Positions 1 to 9,011 of a DNA stretch of 64,000 nt are shown in pieces (the first letter of the stretch is position 1; every line of letters begins with the position of its first letter). The notes beneath the pieces were generated by a model. It was not told the DNA's origin. It ran no database searches and saw only the letters and a program-made list of their open reading frames with translations. A program made the position numbers and the translations under genes. Source of the DNA: CAZLFA01 sp964558665 (GTDB taxonomy: Bacteria > Desulfobacterota > Syntrophia > Syntrophales > PHBD01); assembly GCA_964558665.1 (NCBI GenBank), contig CAZLFA010000004.1:55280-119279 (forward strand), read 5' to 3'.

Positions 1-1268
1 GCAACGATGATGAAGGTGTAACGGATTATAATCAGCTTGTTGATGACTATAAAAATGAAAGATTTGGAGATTATGACTTCATAGATCTCGGCAATCTGGA
101 GTCGGTTGACCGCGCTGAGTATTTCGGAGCGGCGTTATGGCAGTTCAATAAATCTCTTACCCATCCGCTTAAATCAATCATAAAAATGCTTCTTCTGGAA
201 ATGTTGCTGGTGTCGCCCCGAGAGGAGCTTCTCTGTCATCAGTTCCGCAGGTTCATTCTCAGCAGAAAAGATAATGCGGGCTTTCTTGATCCCAGTATGT
301 TCACTATGGAAGCCGTTCTAAAATACAATGAAACGATCGATCCTGAAACGTTTGCATTTATAAAGAAATGCTTCTATCTCCGCTTTGATGTCAAGCTTCT
401 GTCCAACAAACTGACTCTTAAAGAAAACCTGTGCAAAGAGATATTTCAAACATATTCTTTTAAACGCGAAGATATTTATCATCTTAATGAATTTTCATCA
501 TGGACTTTTCATGAGCAGACGAAATTCGGCGATAAAGTGCTTGCTCTTCTTCTCCATATCTACAAAGGCATAACCACTCTTCAGCGCGGTATAACAAGCG
601 GTATAAATCCAAAGGACCTGGCAATAATCGGAAGGAAACTGTCTTCATGTCTGGAAAAAAAGCAATTCAAGGTTCCAATCATTAACAAGCCCATGGAAAA
701 TATGAACCTGCCGACTCTGACATTCCGTTATGAGGGAAGACGATGGCAGGTGAACCCGGCAAGCGATTCTTCTCTCATCATAGTTGATAACCCCGATCTT
801 GTGTCTTGCGTTGCTTATCTGGTATGGAATGACGTTCTGCTTTCATCCCAGGTCAGAATGACTCCCAACCCGACTCCTGTAACCCTTCAGGAAATAATGA
901 GTTTGTCACGCAGGATAAAGGACATATTTAGTATTTACGACATGACCGCAATAGATTTTGATAACTTCCTGATGCCTGAACAGATCAAGAAGATTTTGCT
1001 GGTTGTCAGTTTTGAAGGAGCTCAACACAACAAAGATGTTAACGACTTCAGCCTGATCTATAAAAATGATTGGGGAGAACTCTTTGTGAGAAGGTTCAGA
1101 TCACCGGAGAAGCTGAAAGAGTTCATTGATGAAAACAGCGAGAAATTTAAGCATGTTGAGATTAACTACTATATTCAGCGAAGCAGCCAATACTACGAAA
1201 AAATAATTGAGCGCACAAAAAGAATTGTCAGTCAAACCATTCTGGGGCACTATACGCTGATGATCTAG
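1..1268 (+). CDS. cyaA: Class I adenylate cyclase, C-terminal part (5' end outside the window)
   Basis: The reading frame is open from base 3 (first full codon) to the stop at 1266-1268, so the gene starts before the window. The visible part aligns by eye with the enterobacterial CyaA family. It has an ALWQFNKSLTHPLKSIIKMLLLE-like segment (class I enzymes have a similar LWxxYKxxxxPYKAxLKxLLLE), a CFYLRFDVKL segment (CFYLKVCEKL in E. coli) and a PTLTFRYEGRRW segment. Class I enzymes make cAMP from ATP; the catalytic half is N-terminal and would lie mostly upstream, while this part corresponds to the end of the catalytic region and the regulatory region. The family is best known from Gammaproteobacteria. 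I am confident of the family; activity cannot be judged without the N-terminus. Confidence 0.88.
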   Translation, partial: NDDEGVTDYNQLVDDYKNERFGDYDFIDLGNLESVDRAEYFGAALWQFNKSLTHPLKSIIKMLLLEMLLVSPREELLCHQFRRFILSRKDNAGFLDPSMFTMEAVLKYNETIDPETFAFIKKCFYLRFDVKLLSNKLTLKENLCKEIFQTYSFKREDIYHLNEFSSWTFHEQTKFGDKVLALLLHIYKGITTLQRGITSGINPKDLAIIGRKLSSCLEKKQFKVPIINKPMENMNLPTLTFRYEGRRWQVNPASDSSLIIVDNPDLVSCVAYLVWNDVLLSSQVRMTPNPTPVTLQEIMSLSRRIKDIFSIYDMTAIDFDNFLMPEQIKKILLVVSFEGAQHNKDVNDFSLIYKNDWGELFVRRFRSPEKLKEFIDENSEKFKHVEINYYIQRSSQYYEKIIERTKRIVSQTILGHYTLMI

Positions 1269-1349
1269 GATGTTTGTAATTCGGCATTCTGCAATATACC
1301 CTTATGAACGGCAACAATGTTGTTCCTATTACAGCCCCCCTGCTAAGTG

Positions 1350-1394
1350 TCCATCATGAAACCCCGGACGTGGAAACTATCGGTTTCAGGACGA
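1350..1394. repeat. Imperfect inverted repeat just beyond the truncated DUF4139 gene
   Basis: The arms are TCCATCATGAAACC (1350-1363) and GGTTTCAGGACGA (1382-1394). They are imperfect reverse complements sharing an uninterrupted GAAACC/GGTTTC core, and lie directly 3' of the minus-strand gene that ends at 1396. No T-run follows, so it is not a convincing terminator. It could be a hairpin or the remnant of a mobile-element end; no transposase is nearby. Confidence 0.35.
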
Positions 1395-1395
1395 A

Positions 1396-2268
1396 CTAAT
1401 TTATTCTCAAAACTTGCCTTTTCCCTGCCGGAACATCATATTTGTCAAATACACATACATTGCTTTTTAAAGACTCGCGGGATATTTCTGACTTTGTTAC
1501 AGCAAGGTTGATCTGACGCCAATCCTGATCAGTGCTTTGCCATATTTCTATTTCCCGTAAATGAATATTCTTCTTGTCATCATACGATACATTTAAACGT
1601 TTAGCCGGCTGCCACCCGCAACCGGAAAGATTATACGTGTACTGCAGCTCTGCTTTGCCATTGTCTCTTCCCGTCAGTATTGCGGAAATTTCCCATTTAG
1701 GCGTTGTCGTGACGGCTGTTTGATCGATCTCTGCCTGTAAATCTTTTATTGATTTGTCAATTCTCTCCAACTCGGGCTGGAGAGACAATTTGTCCTGCCA
1801 TGCTTTCTTCATATTTCGATATATTGCCGCCGACAAGTTTACTGCATCAGTTAAAGTTTTCGTCTTTGCTTTTGTCTGTGCATGCCAAAATTGTATTTGC
1901 GCGTCATGACCTTCAATGGCCGCCTTGACTGATATTCGTTCATCCCGCAGCTTCTTCATGCGCCTGCGCAGAGCATCCGCCTCGGGATTAGCAGAAATGT
2001 CGATACGCTTATATTTCTGCTGTTCTATTTTCAGCGATTTGGCGGCAACCAGAACCGTTTGCAAAGACTCGGGATCGGCCTCTGCCGGAAGAATAAAAAC
2101 AACCTTCTTTGAAGAATCTGCATCCTTCATAATTTTAACCTTTGTGTTTTCTGTAACAACAGCATGCGAGGGATAAAGGGTAACCTTTCTGACCTCTGCC
2201 CACGCAAGAGGAGAAATCAGCAATGTGAGGAGCATAGCAACAATTGTTTTTTGCCTGATATTATTCAT
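1396..2268 (-). CDS. Secreted DUF4140/DUF4139-type protein, apparently truncated at the C-terminus
   Basis: The 290-residue product starts with a clear signal peptide (about residues 1-24, ending in PLAWA). A beta-rich N-terminal domain follows (KVTLYPSHAVVTE, typical of the DUF4140/MuiA-like N-terminus), then a long charged coiled coil (about 105-190), then the beginning of a DUF4139 domain (LQYTYNLSGCGWQPAKRLNV, about 205-260). Family members usually have 500 or more residues with a complete DUF4139 domain, but here the protein stops soon after the domain begins. No continuation is visible in the 127 bases between its stop and the adenylate cyclase gene. It is probably a 3'-truncated, possibly non-functional gene. 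The family's function is poorly defined; the signal peptide points to the periplasm or cell envelope. Confidence 0.7.
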   Translation of the reverse strand: MNNIRQKTIVAMLLTLLISPLAWAEVRKVTLYPSHAVVTENTKVKIMKDADSSKKVVFILPAEADPESLQTVLVAAKSLKIEQQKYKRIDISANPEADALRRRMKKLRDERISVKAAIEGHDAQIQFWHAQTKAKTKTLTDAVNLSAAIYRNMKKAWQDKLSLQPELERIDKSIKDLQAEIDQTAVTTTPKWEISAILTGRDNGKAELQYTYNLSGCGWQPAKRLNVSYDDKKNIHLREIEIWQSTDQDWRQINLAVTKSEISRESLKSNVCVFDKYDVPAGKRQVLRIN

Positions 2269-2271
2269 TGA

Positions 2272-3603
2272 TTAATGATCCTTTCGAATGGTGTCGGCAA
2301 TATTTCGAACTTCACGCATTATCAGCGAAGCATCCATGCTCAATAGTTTTCTGTTACTCATAACAATCCTGCCGTCAATAATCGTTGTCTTTACGTCAGA
2401 ACCGCATGCTGAATAAACAAGCTGAGAATAAAGGTTGTAAAGTGGAGTCAAGTGAGGTTTATCCATGTCAATGATGATGATGTCGGCATTTTTGCCGATA
2501 TCGATAGACCCTATGATGTCTTCCAATCCCAAAACGCGAGCCCCGCCGACTGTCGCCATCTCAACAACGGTCCGTGCATTCATTACCGAAGGATCCTTTC
2601 GCATTATCTTGTGTATCTTTGCCGCCGTGTCCATTTCACGAAACATGTCGAGGTCGTTATTGCTTGCGCAGCCGTCTGTTCCCAGTCCGACATTTATGCC
2701 TTGTTTCAGCATCGAAGGTACCGGGGCAACACCGGCCGCAAGTTTCATGCTGCTTTCAGGATTGTGTGATACTTTGACGTTGAAATCCGAAATAATCCTG
2801 ATGTCATCATCATCAAGCCAGTTGCAGTGAACGGCAATAGTGTCGCCATCAAGAACATCCAGTTTTTTAAGATGCTGTAGCGGGTTAAGGCCATAGCGGT
2901 CCCTTATGATTCTGATTTCTTCTTCAGTTTCCAGAAGGTGAATCAGATAAGGTATGCTTTCTTTTCTGGCAATCTCCTTCACCATTGTCAGTGTGTCCGG
3001 AGAGCAGGTATATGGGGCATGGCAAAAAAAAGCCGGTGTGATTCTTGCACTTTGTCCTTTCCATCTTGACGCGAACCTTTCGGCAATCTCCTTTTGTTTA
3101 TTGGGGTCGGGATTATCCGGAGTCGGATAATCAATGAATCCTTGAGAAACAACCGCCCTCATCCCTGAATCCAGAGCCGCTTGAGCCACGGAACTTTCAT
3201 AAAAATATCCGTCACAGAAAGTCGTCGTACCCGAAAGGATCATTTCTGCTATTGCAAGCATCGACCCTGCATATACCATCTCTCTGTTGACATAACGTGC
3301 TTCTGCCGGAAATATATAATTGTTCAGCCATTCCATCAGAGGCATGTCATCAGCCAGCCCCCGAAAGCAAACCATGGGAAGATGGGTGTGCGTATTAACC
3401 AGACCTGGCATGATGAGGCATCCTGCAGCGTCAATTATTTCATTGGCATCTCCTGCAATTTCCGCCCCGCCAATTTGAGAAATAATCCCGTCCTTGATGC
3501 CTATATGAGGATTCTCAACAACACCGACTCTGTCCGACATGGAGAGAAGAGTGCCGCTGTGTATCAATATATCCCACTTTTTTTTCAATGATTCCGTTTT
3601 CAT
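2272..3603 (-). CDS. mtaD: 5-methylthioadenosine/S-adenosylhomocysteine deaminase (MtaD-like amidohydrolase), paralogue 2
   Basis: A 443-residue metal-dependent amidohydrolase. It has the HxH zinc motif in VNTHTHLPMV, a CHAPYTCSPD segment, a histidine in SHNPESSMKLA and the metal-binding Asp in GLGTDGCASNNDLDMF. Enzymes of this group deaminate methylthioadenosine, S-adenosylhomocysteine or related adenosine derivatives in methyl-cycle recycling; substrate range cannot be read from the sequence. The gene overlaps the stop of the upstream paralogue by 4 bases (ATGA arrangement), so the two are translationally coupled. The two products share most motifs and look like an old tandem duplication. 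A general amidohydrolase (chlorohydrolase-type) label would be the alternative. Confidence 0.85.
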   Translation of the reverse strand: MKTESLKKKWDILIHSGTLLSMSDRVGVVENPHIGIKDGIISQIGGAEIAGDANEIIDAAGCLIMPGLVNTHTHLPMVCFRGLADDMPLMEWLNNYIFPAEARYVNREMVYAGSMLAIAEMILSGTTTFCDGYFYESSVAQAALDSGMRAVVSQGFIDYPTPDNPDPNKQKEIAERFASRWKGQSARITPAFFCHAPYTCSPDTLTMVKEIARKESIPYLIHLLETEEEIRIIRDRYGLNPLQHLKKLDVLDGDTIAVHCNWLDDDDIRIISDFNVKVSHNPESSMKLAAGVAPVPSMLKQGINVGLGTDGCASNNDLDMFREMDTAAKIHKIMRKDPSVMNARTVVEMATVGGARVLGLEDIIGSIDIGKNADIIIIDMDKPHLTPLYNLYSQLVYSACGSDVKTTIIDGRIVMSNRKLLSMDASLIMREVRNIADTIRKDH

Positions 3604-4925
3604 GATTCAAGGCTTTTTCTTACCTTCAGGGCAATTCTATTTACGCGATCCATTGCTTCTTCAATATCTATGGTCAAAATCTTTCTATTCCGCATAACTA
3701 TTTTACCGTTGATCAGAACCGTTTCAACATCACTTCCTAGAACTGAATATACAAGATGGGAATACTCGCTATACATAGGTGTGAGATGGGGCTTTCTTGT
3801 ATTAATAAGAATTATATCCGCTTTCTTGCCGGGAACCAGCGAACCCGTTATGTAATCCATTCCCAGTACCTTGGCTCCATTGCATGTTGCCATCCGCAGG
3901 ACGGTTCCTGCAGACATGACTTTGGGATCCAGCAAAGATGATTTTTCCAGTTTCGCCGCTGTATCAATTTCCTGGAACATATCCAGGTTGTTGTTGCTCG
4001 CACATCCATCTGTTCCAAGTCCCATGGTAATTCCTGCATTAATCATACGTGTGACCGGGGCGACACCGGAGGCAAGCTTCATGTTGCTTTCCGGGTTGTG
4101 AACAACTTTACATCCATTATCGGCGAACAGAGGTATCTCTTCATCACCCATGTACACACCGTGAAAAATAAAAAATCTTTCGTTCAGGTAACCCATGTCG
4201 CTTAGAAACTCTATGGGAGACCCGCCGATCTTTGTTTCTATCAATTCCCTTTCCGTGATGTTTTCCAGGAAATGTGTGGCAATCGGTGCATTATATTTTT
4301 CCGCCAGTCGCAGTGCTTTTTTCATCAAATCAGGAGAACATGTATACAATGAATGCGGCTCAACAACTATATTAACCAAGGGATCTCCCCGCCATTTATC
4401 AAGGAGCATCTCGGAATATGCCAATCCTTCTTCAGGCGTCTTGACGTTCGGCGAGGGAAAATCGAAAAGCACCTCTCCTACCAGGCACCTCATTCCTGAT
4501 TCTTTTGCTGCCCTGGCTGTCTCATCTTCGAATATATACATGTCGCAGAAAGTGGTTGTTCCGGAAAGGATCATCTCTGCGCAGGCAAGCATGCTGCCCC
4601 AATAGGCCAACTCGGGATTTACATTTTTGGCTTCAGCGGGAAATATATAGTTACTGAGCCAATCCATTAAATCCATGTCGTCTGCTATACCCCGGAATGA
4701 AGTCATGGCCGCATGCGTATGAGAATTGATCAGCCCCGGCATGACGATAAATCCGGAGGCATCAATATGAGCCTTGCCGATATAATCACGGGTTATATGA
4801 TCAGATTTGCCAACTGCTTCAATCGAATCGCCGGAAACCGCAATGGCTCCATCCTTTATGACATGATCTTCACCGTTAAACTGGAGAATTGTCCCCCCTG
4901 ATATGAGAACGTCAACTTCCTTCAT
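3600..4925 (-). CDS. mtaD: 5-methylthioadenosine/S-adenosylhomocysteine deaminase (MtaD-like amidohydrolase), paralogue 1
   Basis: A 441-residue amidohydrolase and the first gene of the pair on the minus strand. It shows the INSHTHAAMTSFRGIADD zinc-site segment, VEPHSLYTCSPDL, VVHNPESNMKLA and GLGTDGCASNNNLDMF, all diagnostic of the MtaD/SAH-deaminase group. The start is an ATG with a purine-rich stretch (AAGGGG) about 11 bases upstream. It is followed without a gap by a second deaminase of the same family. The differing residues around the active-site loops suggest that the two may prefer different adenosine derivatives, but this is inference. Confidence 0.86.
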   Translation of the reverse strand: MKEVDVLISGGTILQFNGEDHVIKDGAIAVSGDSIEAVGKSDHITRDYIGKAHIDASGFIVMPGLINSHTHAAMTSFRGIADDMDLMDWLSNYIFPAEAKNVNPELAYWGSMLACAEMILSGTTTFCDMYIFEDETARAAKESGMRCLVGEVLFDFPSPNVKTPEEGLAYSEMLLDKWRGDPLVNIVVEPHSLYTCSPDLMKKALRLAEKYNAPIATHFLENITERELIETKIGGSPIEFLSDMGYLNERFFIFHGVYMGDEEIPLFADNGCKVVHNPESNMKLASGVAPVTRMINAGITMGLGTDGCASNNNLDMFQEIDTAAKLEKSSLLDPKVMSAGTVLRMATCNGAKVLGMDYITGSLVPGKKADIILINTRKPHLTPMYSEYSHLVYSVLGSDVETVLINGKIVMRNRKILTIDIEEAMDRVNRIALKVRKSLES

Positions 4926-5172
4926 CTTGTATTCATCCCCTTAGAGCATATTTACACTATTCAGTAGAACCGGCAGAATTCTTAATAAGAAAAAATGATA
5001 AACCCGCCCTGCACGGACAAGTCCAATACCACAAGACATCAAATATCTTCAAGATATATCGAGCAAATTACATGTAAAATCTTTTATAGAATCAAATATG
5101 TGCAAAAAGTAGGGGCAAATAATTTTCTCTTATGACGGGATATGATGAGTCGCCGATGGTTCAGGATAAATC
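4926..5172. other. Intergenic region upstream of the mtaD pair and of tRNA-Leu
   Basis: No coding frame or RNA gene is recognised here. One perfect 15-base palindrome is present (ATATCTTCAAGATAT, 5043-5057), about 120 bases upstream of the divergent mtaD start. It could be a regulator-binding site for that pair, but no known motif is matched. Confidence 0.3.
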
Positions 5173-5201
5173 TTGACACTCAAATATAAAAATATTATGA
5201 A
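5173..5201 (+). promoter_or_regulatory. Putative sigma70-type promoter of tRNA-Leu(UAA)
   Basis: A perfect -35 hexamer TTGACA (5173-5178) and a -10-like TATGAA (5196-5201) are separated by 17 bases. The predicted start of transcription would be about 15 bases before the tRNA 5' end, a usual distance for a tRNA gene. Confidence 0.55.
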
Positions 5202-5221
5202 ATTTAATCTTTGGGATGAAT

Positions 5222-5309
5222 GCCTGGGTGGCGGAATTGGTAGACGCAAGGGACTTAAAATCCCTCGGTACTCAGTGCTGTGTGGGTTCGATTCCCACCC
5301 CAGGCACCA
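5222..5309 (+). tRNA. tRNA-Leu (anticodon UAA)
   Basis: A type II tRNA with acceptor stem GCCTGGG/CCCAGGC, D-arm beginning GGCGGAATTGG, anticodon stem AGGGA/TCCCT with loop CTTAAAA (anticodon TAA), a long variable arm, T-loop GGTTCGATTCC and an encoded CCA at 5307-5309. It stands alone, not in an operon. Confidence 0.97.
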
Positions 5310-5451
5310 GCCATCCCTCCCCGTGCACGAGAAACCTTCATCACGCCTTCTGAAAAGAAAACTCTTGAATCATGCATAAAATTATTGAATAATTCGAAAA
5401 AAGCTTGATGATTATCCCAGATATAAAAAATACCTGTGACAGGTTTTAAAT

Positions 5452-7785
5452 GTGTCCGATAAACTTAGAGTTTTAATTCTAGAAGACAATCCTTTCGATT
5501 CCGAATTAATGGTCCATGAACTCAGGAAGGTATGCGCGGATGTTGAATGGCAACGTGTCGACTCGGAAAGTTCTTTCTATGCTGCACTTAATTCTGATAT
5601 TGATCTCATTCTGTCAGATTATTCACTTCCCCAATATGATGCCATCAATGCATTGCAGCTCTTACAGGAAAAAAATCTGGATATCCCTTTTATTGTGGTA
5701 ACAGGTGCTCTTGGTGATGAACGTGCGGCTCAGTGCATAAAGTTAGGAGCAAGTGACTACCTGATCAAGGACCGCCTTGCCCGTTTGGGGATGGTCGCCA
5801 GTCAGGTCATAGAACAAAAAAAACTGCTTCTTGACAGACGCCGGATAAATGAAGTTGAAGCCGCCAATAAAGCTAAGTCACAGTTTGTTGCCAATATCAG
5901 CCATGAAATCAGAACTCCGATGAATGGCATCATAGGCATGACAACCCTTCTTCTGCGTACACACCTGAAGCCTAATCAGCGTGAATATGCTGAGGCCATA
6001 CAACAATCTGCACGTTCTCTACTGAATATTGTAAATCAATTGCTTGATTTCTCGAAAATTGAATCGGGAAAAATGGAACTCGACATCATCAATTTCGACC
6101 TTGTCAGGGAGGTAGAAGAGGTCTGTGACATAATGACGATACAGGCGGAAGAAAAAGGGATCGATCTTATCTGCCACATTGACTGCAATCTTCCGCCTAT
6201 GATTAAAGGCGATGCCATGAAATTAAGGCAGATACTGCTTAATTTGACGGCAAACGCGATTAAGTTTACCAGCAAAGGTGAAGTATATGTTAAAGTCAAA
6301 ATTGACACTATTGAAGAACACGGATTATCGGTAAAATTTTCTGTATCAGATACCGGAATCGGCATTTCACAGGAAGGTATTAAGCGTCTGTTTCAATCAT
6401 TCTCACAGGTTGATCCATCAACGACCAGGAAATACGGGGGCACCGGTCTTGGGTTGGCAATTTCCAAAAGGCTGACCGAAATCATGGGGGGAGAGCTGGG
6501 AGTAGACAGTGAAGAAGGGAAGGGAACTGTCTTCTGGTTTATAATTAATTTCAAAAAGTTCATTGGAAAAACACAAAATAAACAAGCTAAGAAAATATAT
6601 AACGGCAAGGTGCTTGTAGCAGGGCTGTCCGACTCCAATTGTAAGGTGATTACCGAATATTTATCAATTTTAGGCTGTGAAGTTATGCATGCAGACAATT
6701 CAGATAAAGCAATGAAGATGATCACTCAGGCAGTGGAGCAAGAGAAACCGTTCTGTATAGTCTTTATAGACTGGGATATTAAAACCATAAATGGAATCAC
6801 GCTTGCCGAGAAAATACAAAGTCATCCAGACTTAGCCTCGTCATTAACAGTTTTAATTATGCCAAAAGGCAATACACTTTCTGATTCTATTCGTTCAAAG
6901 GGATTTGAAATTGTCACCAGACCATTCAAATTTGCACATTTGAACAAGATGCTTGATTTGGCATCCGGTGCCAATGCCCAATCCACAAGGAAATCTGTTG
7001 TGTCCTCTGCTGAAAGAATGACAGTTGATGATTCTTCTAAAAAGAACGTAAGGATTCTTGTTGCTGAAGACAACGTAATCAATCAGAGATTTCTTGTGGC
7101 GGTTCTGAAAGATGCCGGATATTTTGTCGAGGCGGTTAGTCAGGGAAATGAAGTCCTGGATGCGATGCAGGAGAATCATTACGACATGATAATCATGGAT
7201 GTTCAAATGCCAAAAATGGACGGGATAGAAGCAACAAAAGTTATTCGGAACAGGAAAACAGATGGAAATATACCCATAATTGCTCTCACAGCTCATGCCA
7301 TGGAGGATGACCGTAAACGATGCCTTGATGCCGGGATGGATGACTACATTTCAAAACCGGTTGAGCCGGATGCTTTGCTCCATATTATCGAAAAAGTGCT
7401 CTCAAAAAGAGTTTCAGAAGAAACCGGCGAATTTTCACTATATGAACAACAAGCCAATATGATCTTTGATAGAGAAAAACTACTAAGACGACTGGGAGAA
7501 AAGGAAGCAATTGTCAAAGAGATTGTAAACATCTTTATGACTGATGCGCCAATCCAATTTGATTCGATGATCACGTCTGCGGCTAAAGATGACTTCAAAG
7601 TAGTTGAGCGACTGGCTCACCGCCTCAGGGGTTCTGCTGCAACTATCTGTGCCGATTCTTTCTCAGATAAATTAATGAAAATAGAAAAAGCTGCCAAAGA
7701 AATGAACAAGTCAAAAATTGAGGTACTTGTTAAAGAAGCAGAAAGCGGGCTGAACGATCTTCTCAGTGCCATTAAACGTTCTTAA
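5452..7785 (+). CDS. Soluble hybrid histidine kinase: REC-HisKA-HATPase-REC-like-REC-HPt
   Basis: A 777-residue protein with a GTG start and no membrane segment. Domains in order: receiver (about 5-125, phosphoacceptor D56 in ILSDYSLP); HisKA (about 141-206, H151 in FVANISHEIRTPMNG); HATPase (about 253-368, with DTGIGI and GGTGLGLAI); a degenerate receiver (about 387-500, lacking the N-terminal acidic pair); a canonical receiver (about 530-650, D583 in IIMDVQMPKMDG); and a C-terminal HPt domain (H723 in LAHRLRGSAAT). All modules for a BarA-like multistep phosphorelay lie in one chain, but sensing must come from the N-terminal receiver, so an upstream kinase probably feeds it. No dedicated DNA-binding partner is adjacent; a stand-alone receiver lies 1.7 kb downstream. 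Confidence 0.93.
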   Translation: MSDKLRVLILEDNPFDSELMVHELRKVCADVEWQRVDSESSFYAALNSDIDLILSDYSLPQYDAINALQLLQEKNLDIPFIVVTGALGDERAAQCIKLGASDYLIKDRLARLGMVASQVIEQKKLLLDRRRINEVEAANKAKSQFVANISHEIRTPMNGIIGMTTLLLRTHLKPNQREYAEAIQQSARSLLNIVNQLLDFSKIESGKMELDIINFDLVREVEEVCDIMTIQAEEKGIDLICHIDCNLPPMIKGDAMKLRQILLNLTANAIKFTSKGEVYVKVKIDTIEEHGLSVKFSVSDTGIGISQEGIKRLFQSFSQVDPSTTRKYGGTGLGLAISKRLTEIMGGELGVDSEEGKGTVFWFIINFKKFIGKTQNKQAKKIYNGKVLVAGLSDSNCKVITEYLSILGCEVMHADNSDKAMKMITQAVEQEKPFCIVFIDWDIKTINGITLAEKIQSHPDLASSLTVLIMPKGNTLSDSIRSKGFEIVTRPFKFAHLNKMLDLASGANAQSTRKSVVSSAERMTVDDSSKKNVRILVAEDNVINQRFLVAVLKDAGYFVEAVSQGNEVLDAMQENHYDMIIMDVQMPKMDGIEATKVIRNRKTDGNIPIIALTAHAMEDDRKRCLDAGMDDYISKPVEPDALLHIIEKVLSKRVSEETGEFSLYEQQANMIFDREKLLRRLGEKEAIVKEIVNIFMTDAPIQFDSMITSAAKDDFKVVERLAHRLRGSAATICADSFSDKLMKIEKAAKEMNKSKIEVLVKEAESGLNDLLSAIKRS

Positions 7786-7819
7786 AAAATGCATTTAAAT
7801 AAATATTGCAGATAACCCC

Positions 7820-8964
7820 ATGAAAATTTCACAGGCATTATGGTCTGATAAAACTGGTTGGATAAGAAACGATTCAGACTTGGAAGGTCAATCGGCCCAG
7901 CTATTATTTATATTCGGCAGCACCTCATTGCTGAAAGACAAGTCCATTATTGATGGTATAAGGAGATATTATCCTGATGCCACTCTATTTGGATGTTCTA
8001 CTTCCGGTGAAATATTCGGGACTCAGGTTCTTGATGGTACAATAACGGTAACAGCAGTGAGATTTGAGCATGCCCGCATTAAAAAAGTATGGGGAGAAAT
8101 TGAGAGGATTGAAGACAGCCATAAAGTAGGTGAAAATTGGCGAAAGAATTGGAGGGAAATTCACTGGTCCATGTGTTTGTACTTTCCGATGGTTTAAAAA
8201 TAAACGGATCAGAACTGGTAAACGGACTGACCGGCAATTTATTTGAGAAGGTATCTGTAACGGGAGGAATGTCAGGAGACGGGGAACGCTTCAAGGAAAC
8301 ATACGTTTTATATGGCGATTATGAAGTTGGCAAAAATGTTGTCACCGCATTGGATTTCTATAGTGATTCATTGAGAGTCGGATATGGATCATTCGGCGGC
8401 TGGGATCCTTTCGGGCCGGAAAGATTAATCACACGTTCCTGTGCCAATGTCCTTTATGAACTTGACGGAAAGCCGGCCTTGGACTTGTACAAGAAATATC
8501 TTGGGGATCATGCCCGGGGGCTTCCCGCCACGGGCCTGTTTTTCCCCTTCTGCATACGTGTAAGCGAAAAAGAGGAGCCACTTGTAAGAACTCTTTTGTC
8601 CATTGATGAACAGGAAGGAAGCATGACTTTTGCCGGAGATATTCCGGAAAAAGCATATGCCCGCCTTATGAAGGCAAATCTTGATAGATTAATCGACGGT
8701 GCTGTGGAATCCGCCGATGAAATCTGCTATTTTGTAAAGGACAATGGCATAGGATTCAATATGCAATACGCAGATAAGATTTTTACTGTTTTTCAACGTC
8801 TGCATCCTTCAGACGAATATGAAGGTACAGGAGTGGGGATGTCTATAGTCCAACGAATTGTTCATAGTCATGGCGGCCGCATCTGGGTGGAATCGGAGCC
8901 TGACAAAGGCACTGTTTTCTATTTCACTCTCAGCGGAAAAGACATGAACGCTAACCCTGATTAG
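7820..8964 (+). pseudogene. FIST-domain sensor histidine kinase remnant (frameshift plus internal deletion)
   Basis: Frame 7820-8197 encodes the FIST N-terminal part (FGCSTSGEIFGTQVLDGTITVTAVRF). The homology continues in another frame from about 8137 (LAKELEGNSLVHVFVLSDGLKING), so one base is missing at the A-run 8133-8136; five A residues there would restore the frame. The second piece carries the rest of FIST and FIST_C, ending near LMKANLDRLIDGAVESA. It then jumps at about 8718 into the middle of a HATPase domain (VKDNGIGF, GTGVGMSIVQRIVHSHGG), without HisKA or the ATPase N-box. A phosphoacceptor histidine is therefore missing. FIST domains bind small ligands, probably amino acids, in sensory proteins. 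The gene is almost certainly inactive as a kinase; if the frameshift is a sequencing error, a FIST-only binding protein remains possible. Confidence 0.8.
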
Positions 8965-9011
8965 TACAAACCTTAAAAATCAATAATTTTAAAAATTGGT
9001 GGATACAGCTT

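Noticed and set aside
1269..1395. Complete insertion sequence at the truncated DUF4139 gene
   Set aside because: Only an imperfect inverted repeat is present; no transposase frame fits in 127 bases.
5173..5379. A 68-residue frame running through tRNA-Leu(UAA)
   Set aside because: It begins on the TTGACA of the tRNA promoter and reads through the whole tRNA; there is no ribosome-binding site and no protein-like composition.
8131..8140. Programmed frameshift in the FIST gene
   Set aside because: The A-run is short, no shift-promoting stop or SD-like signal is present and the kinase half is independently deleted, so decay or sequencing error is more likely.
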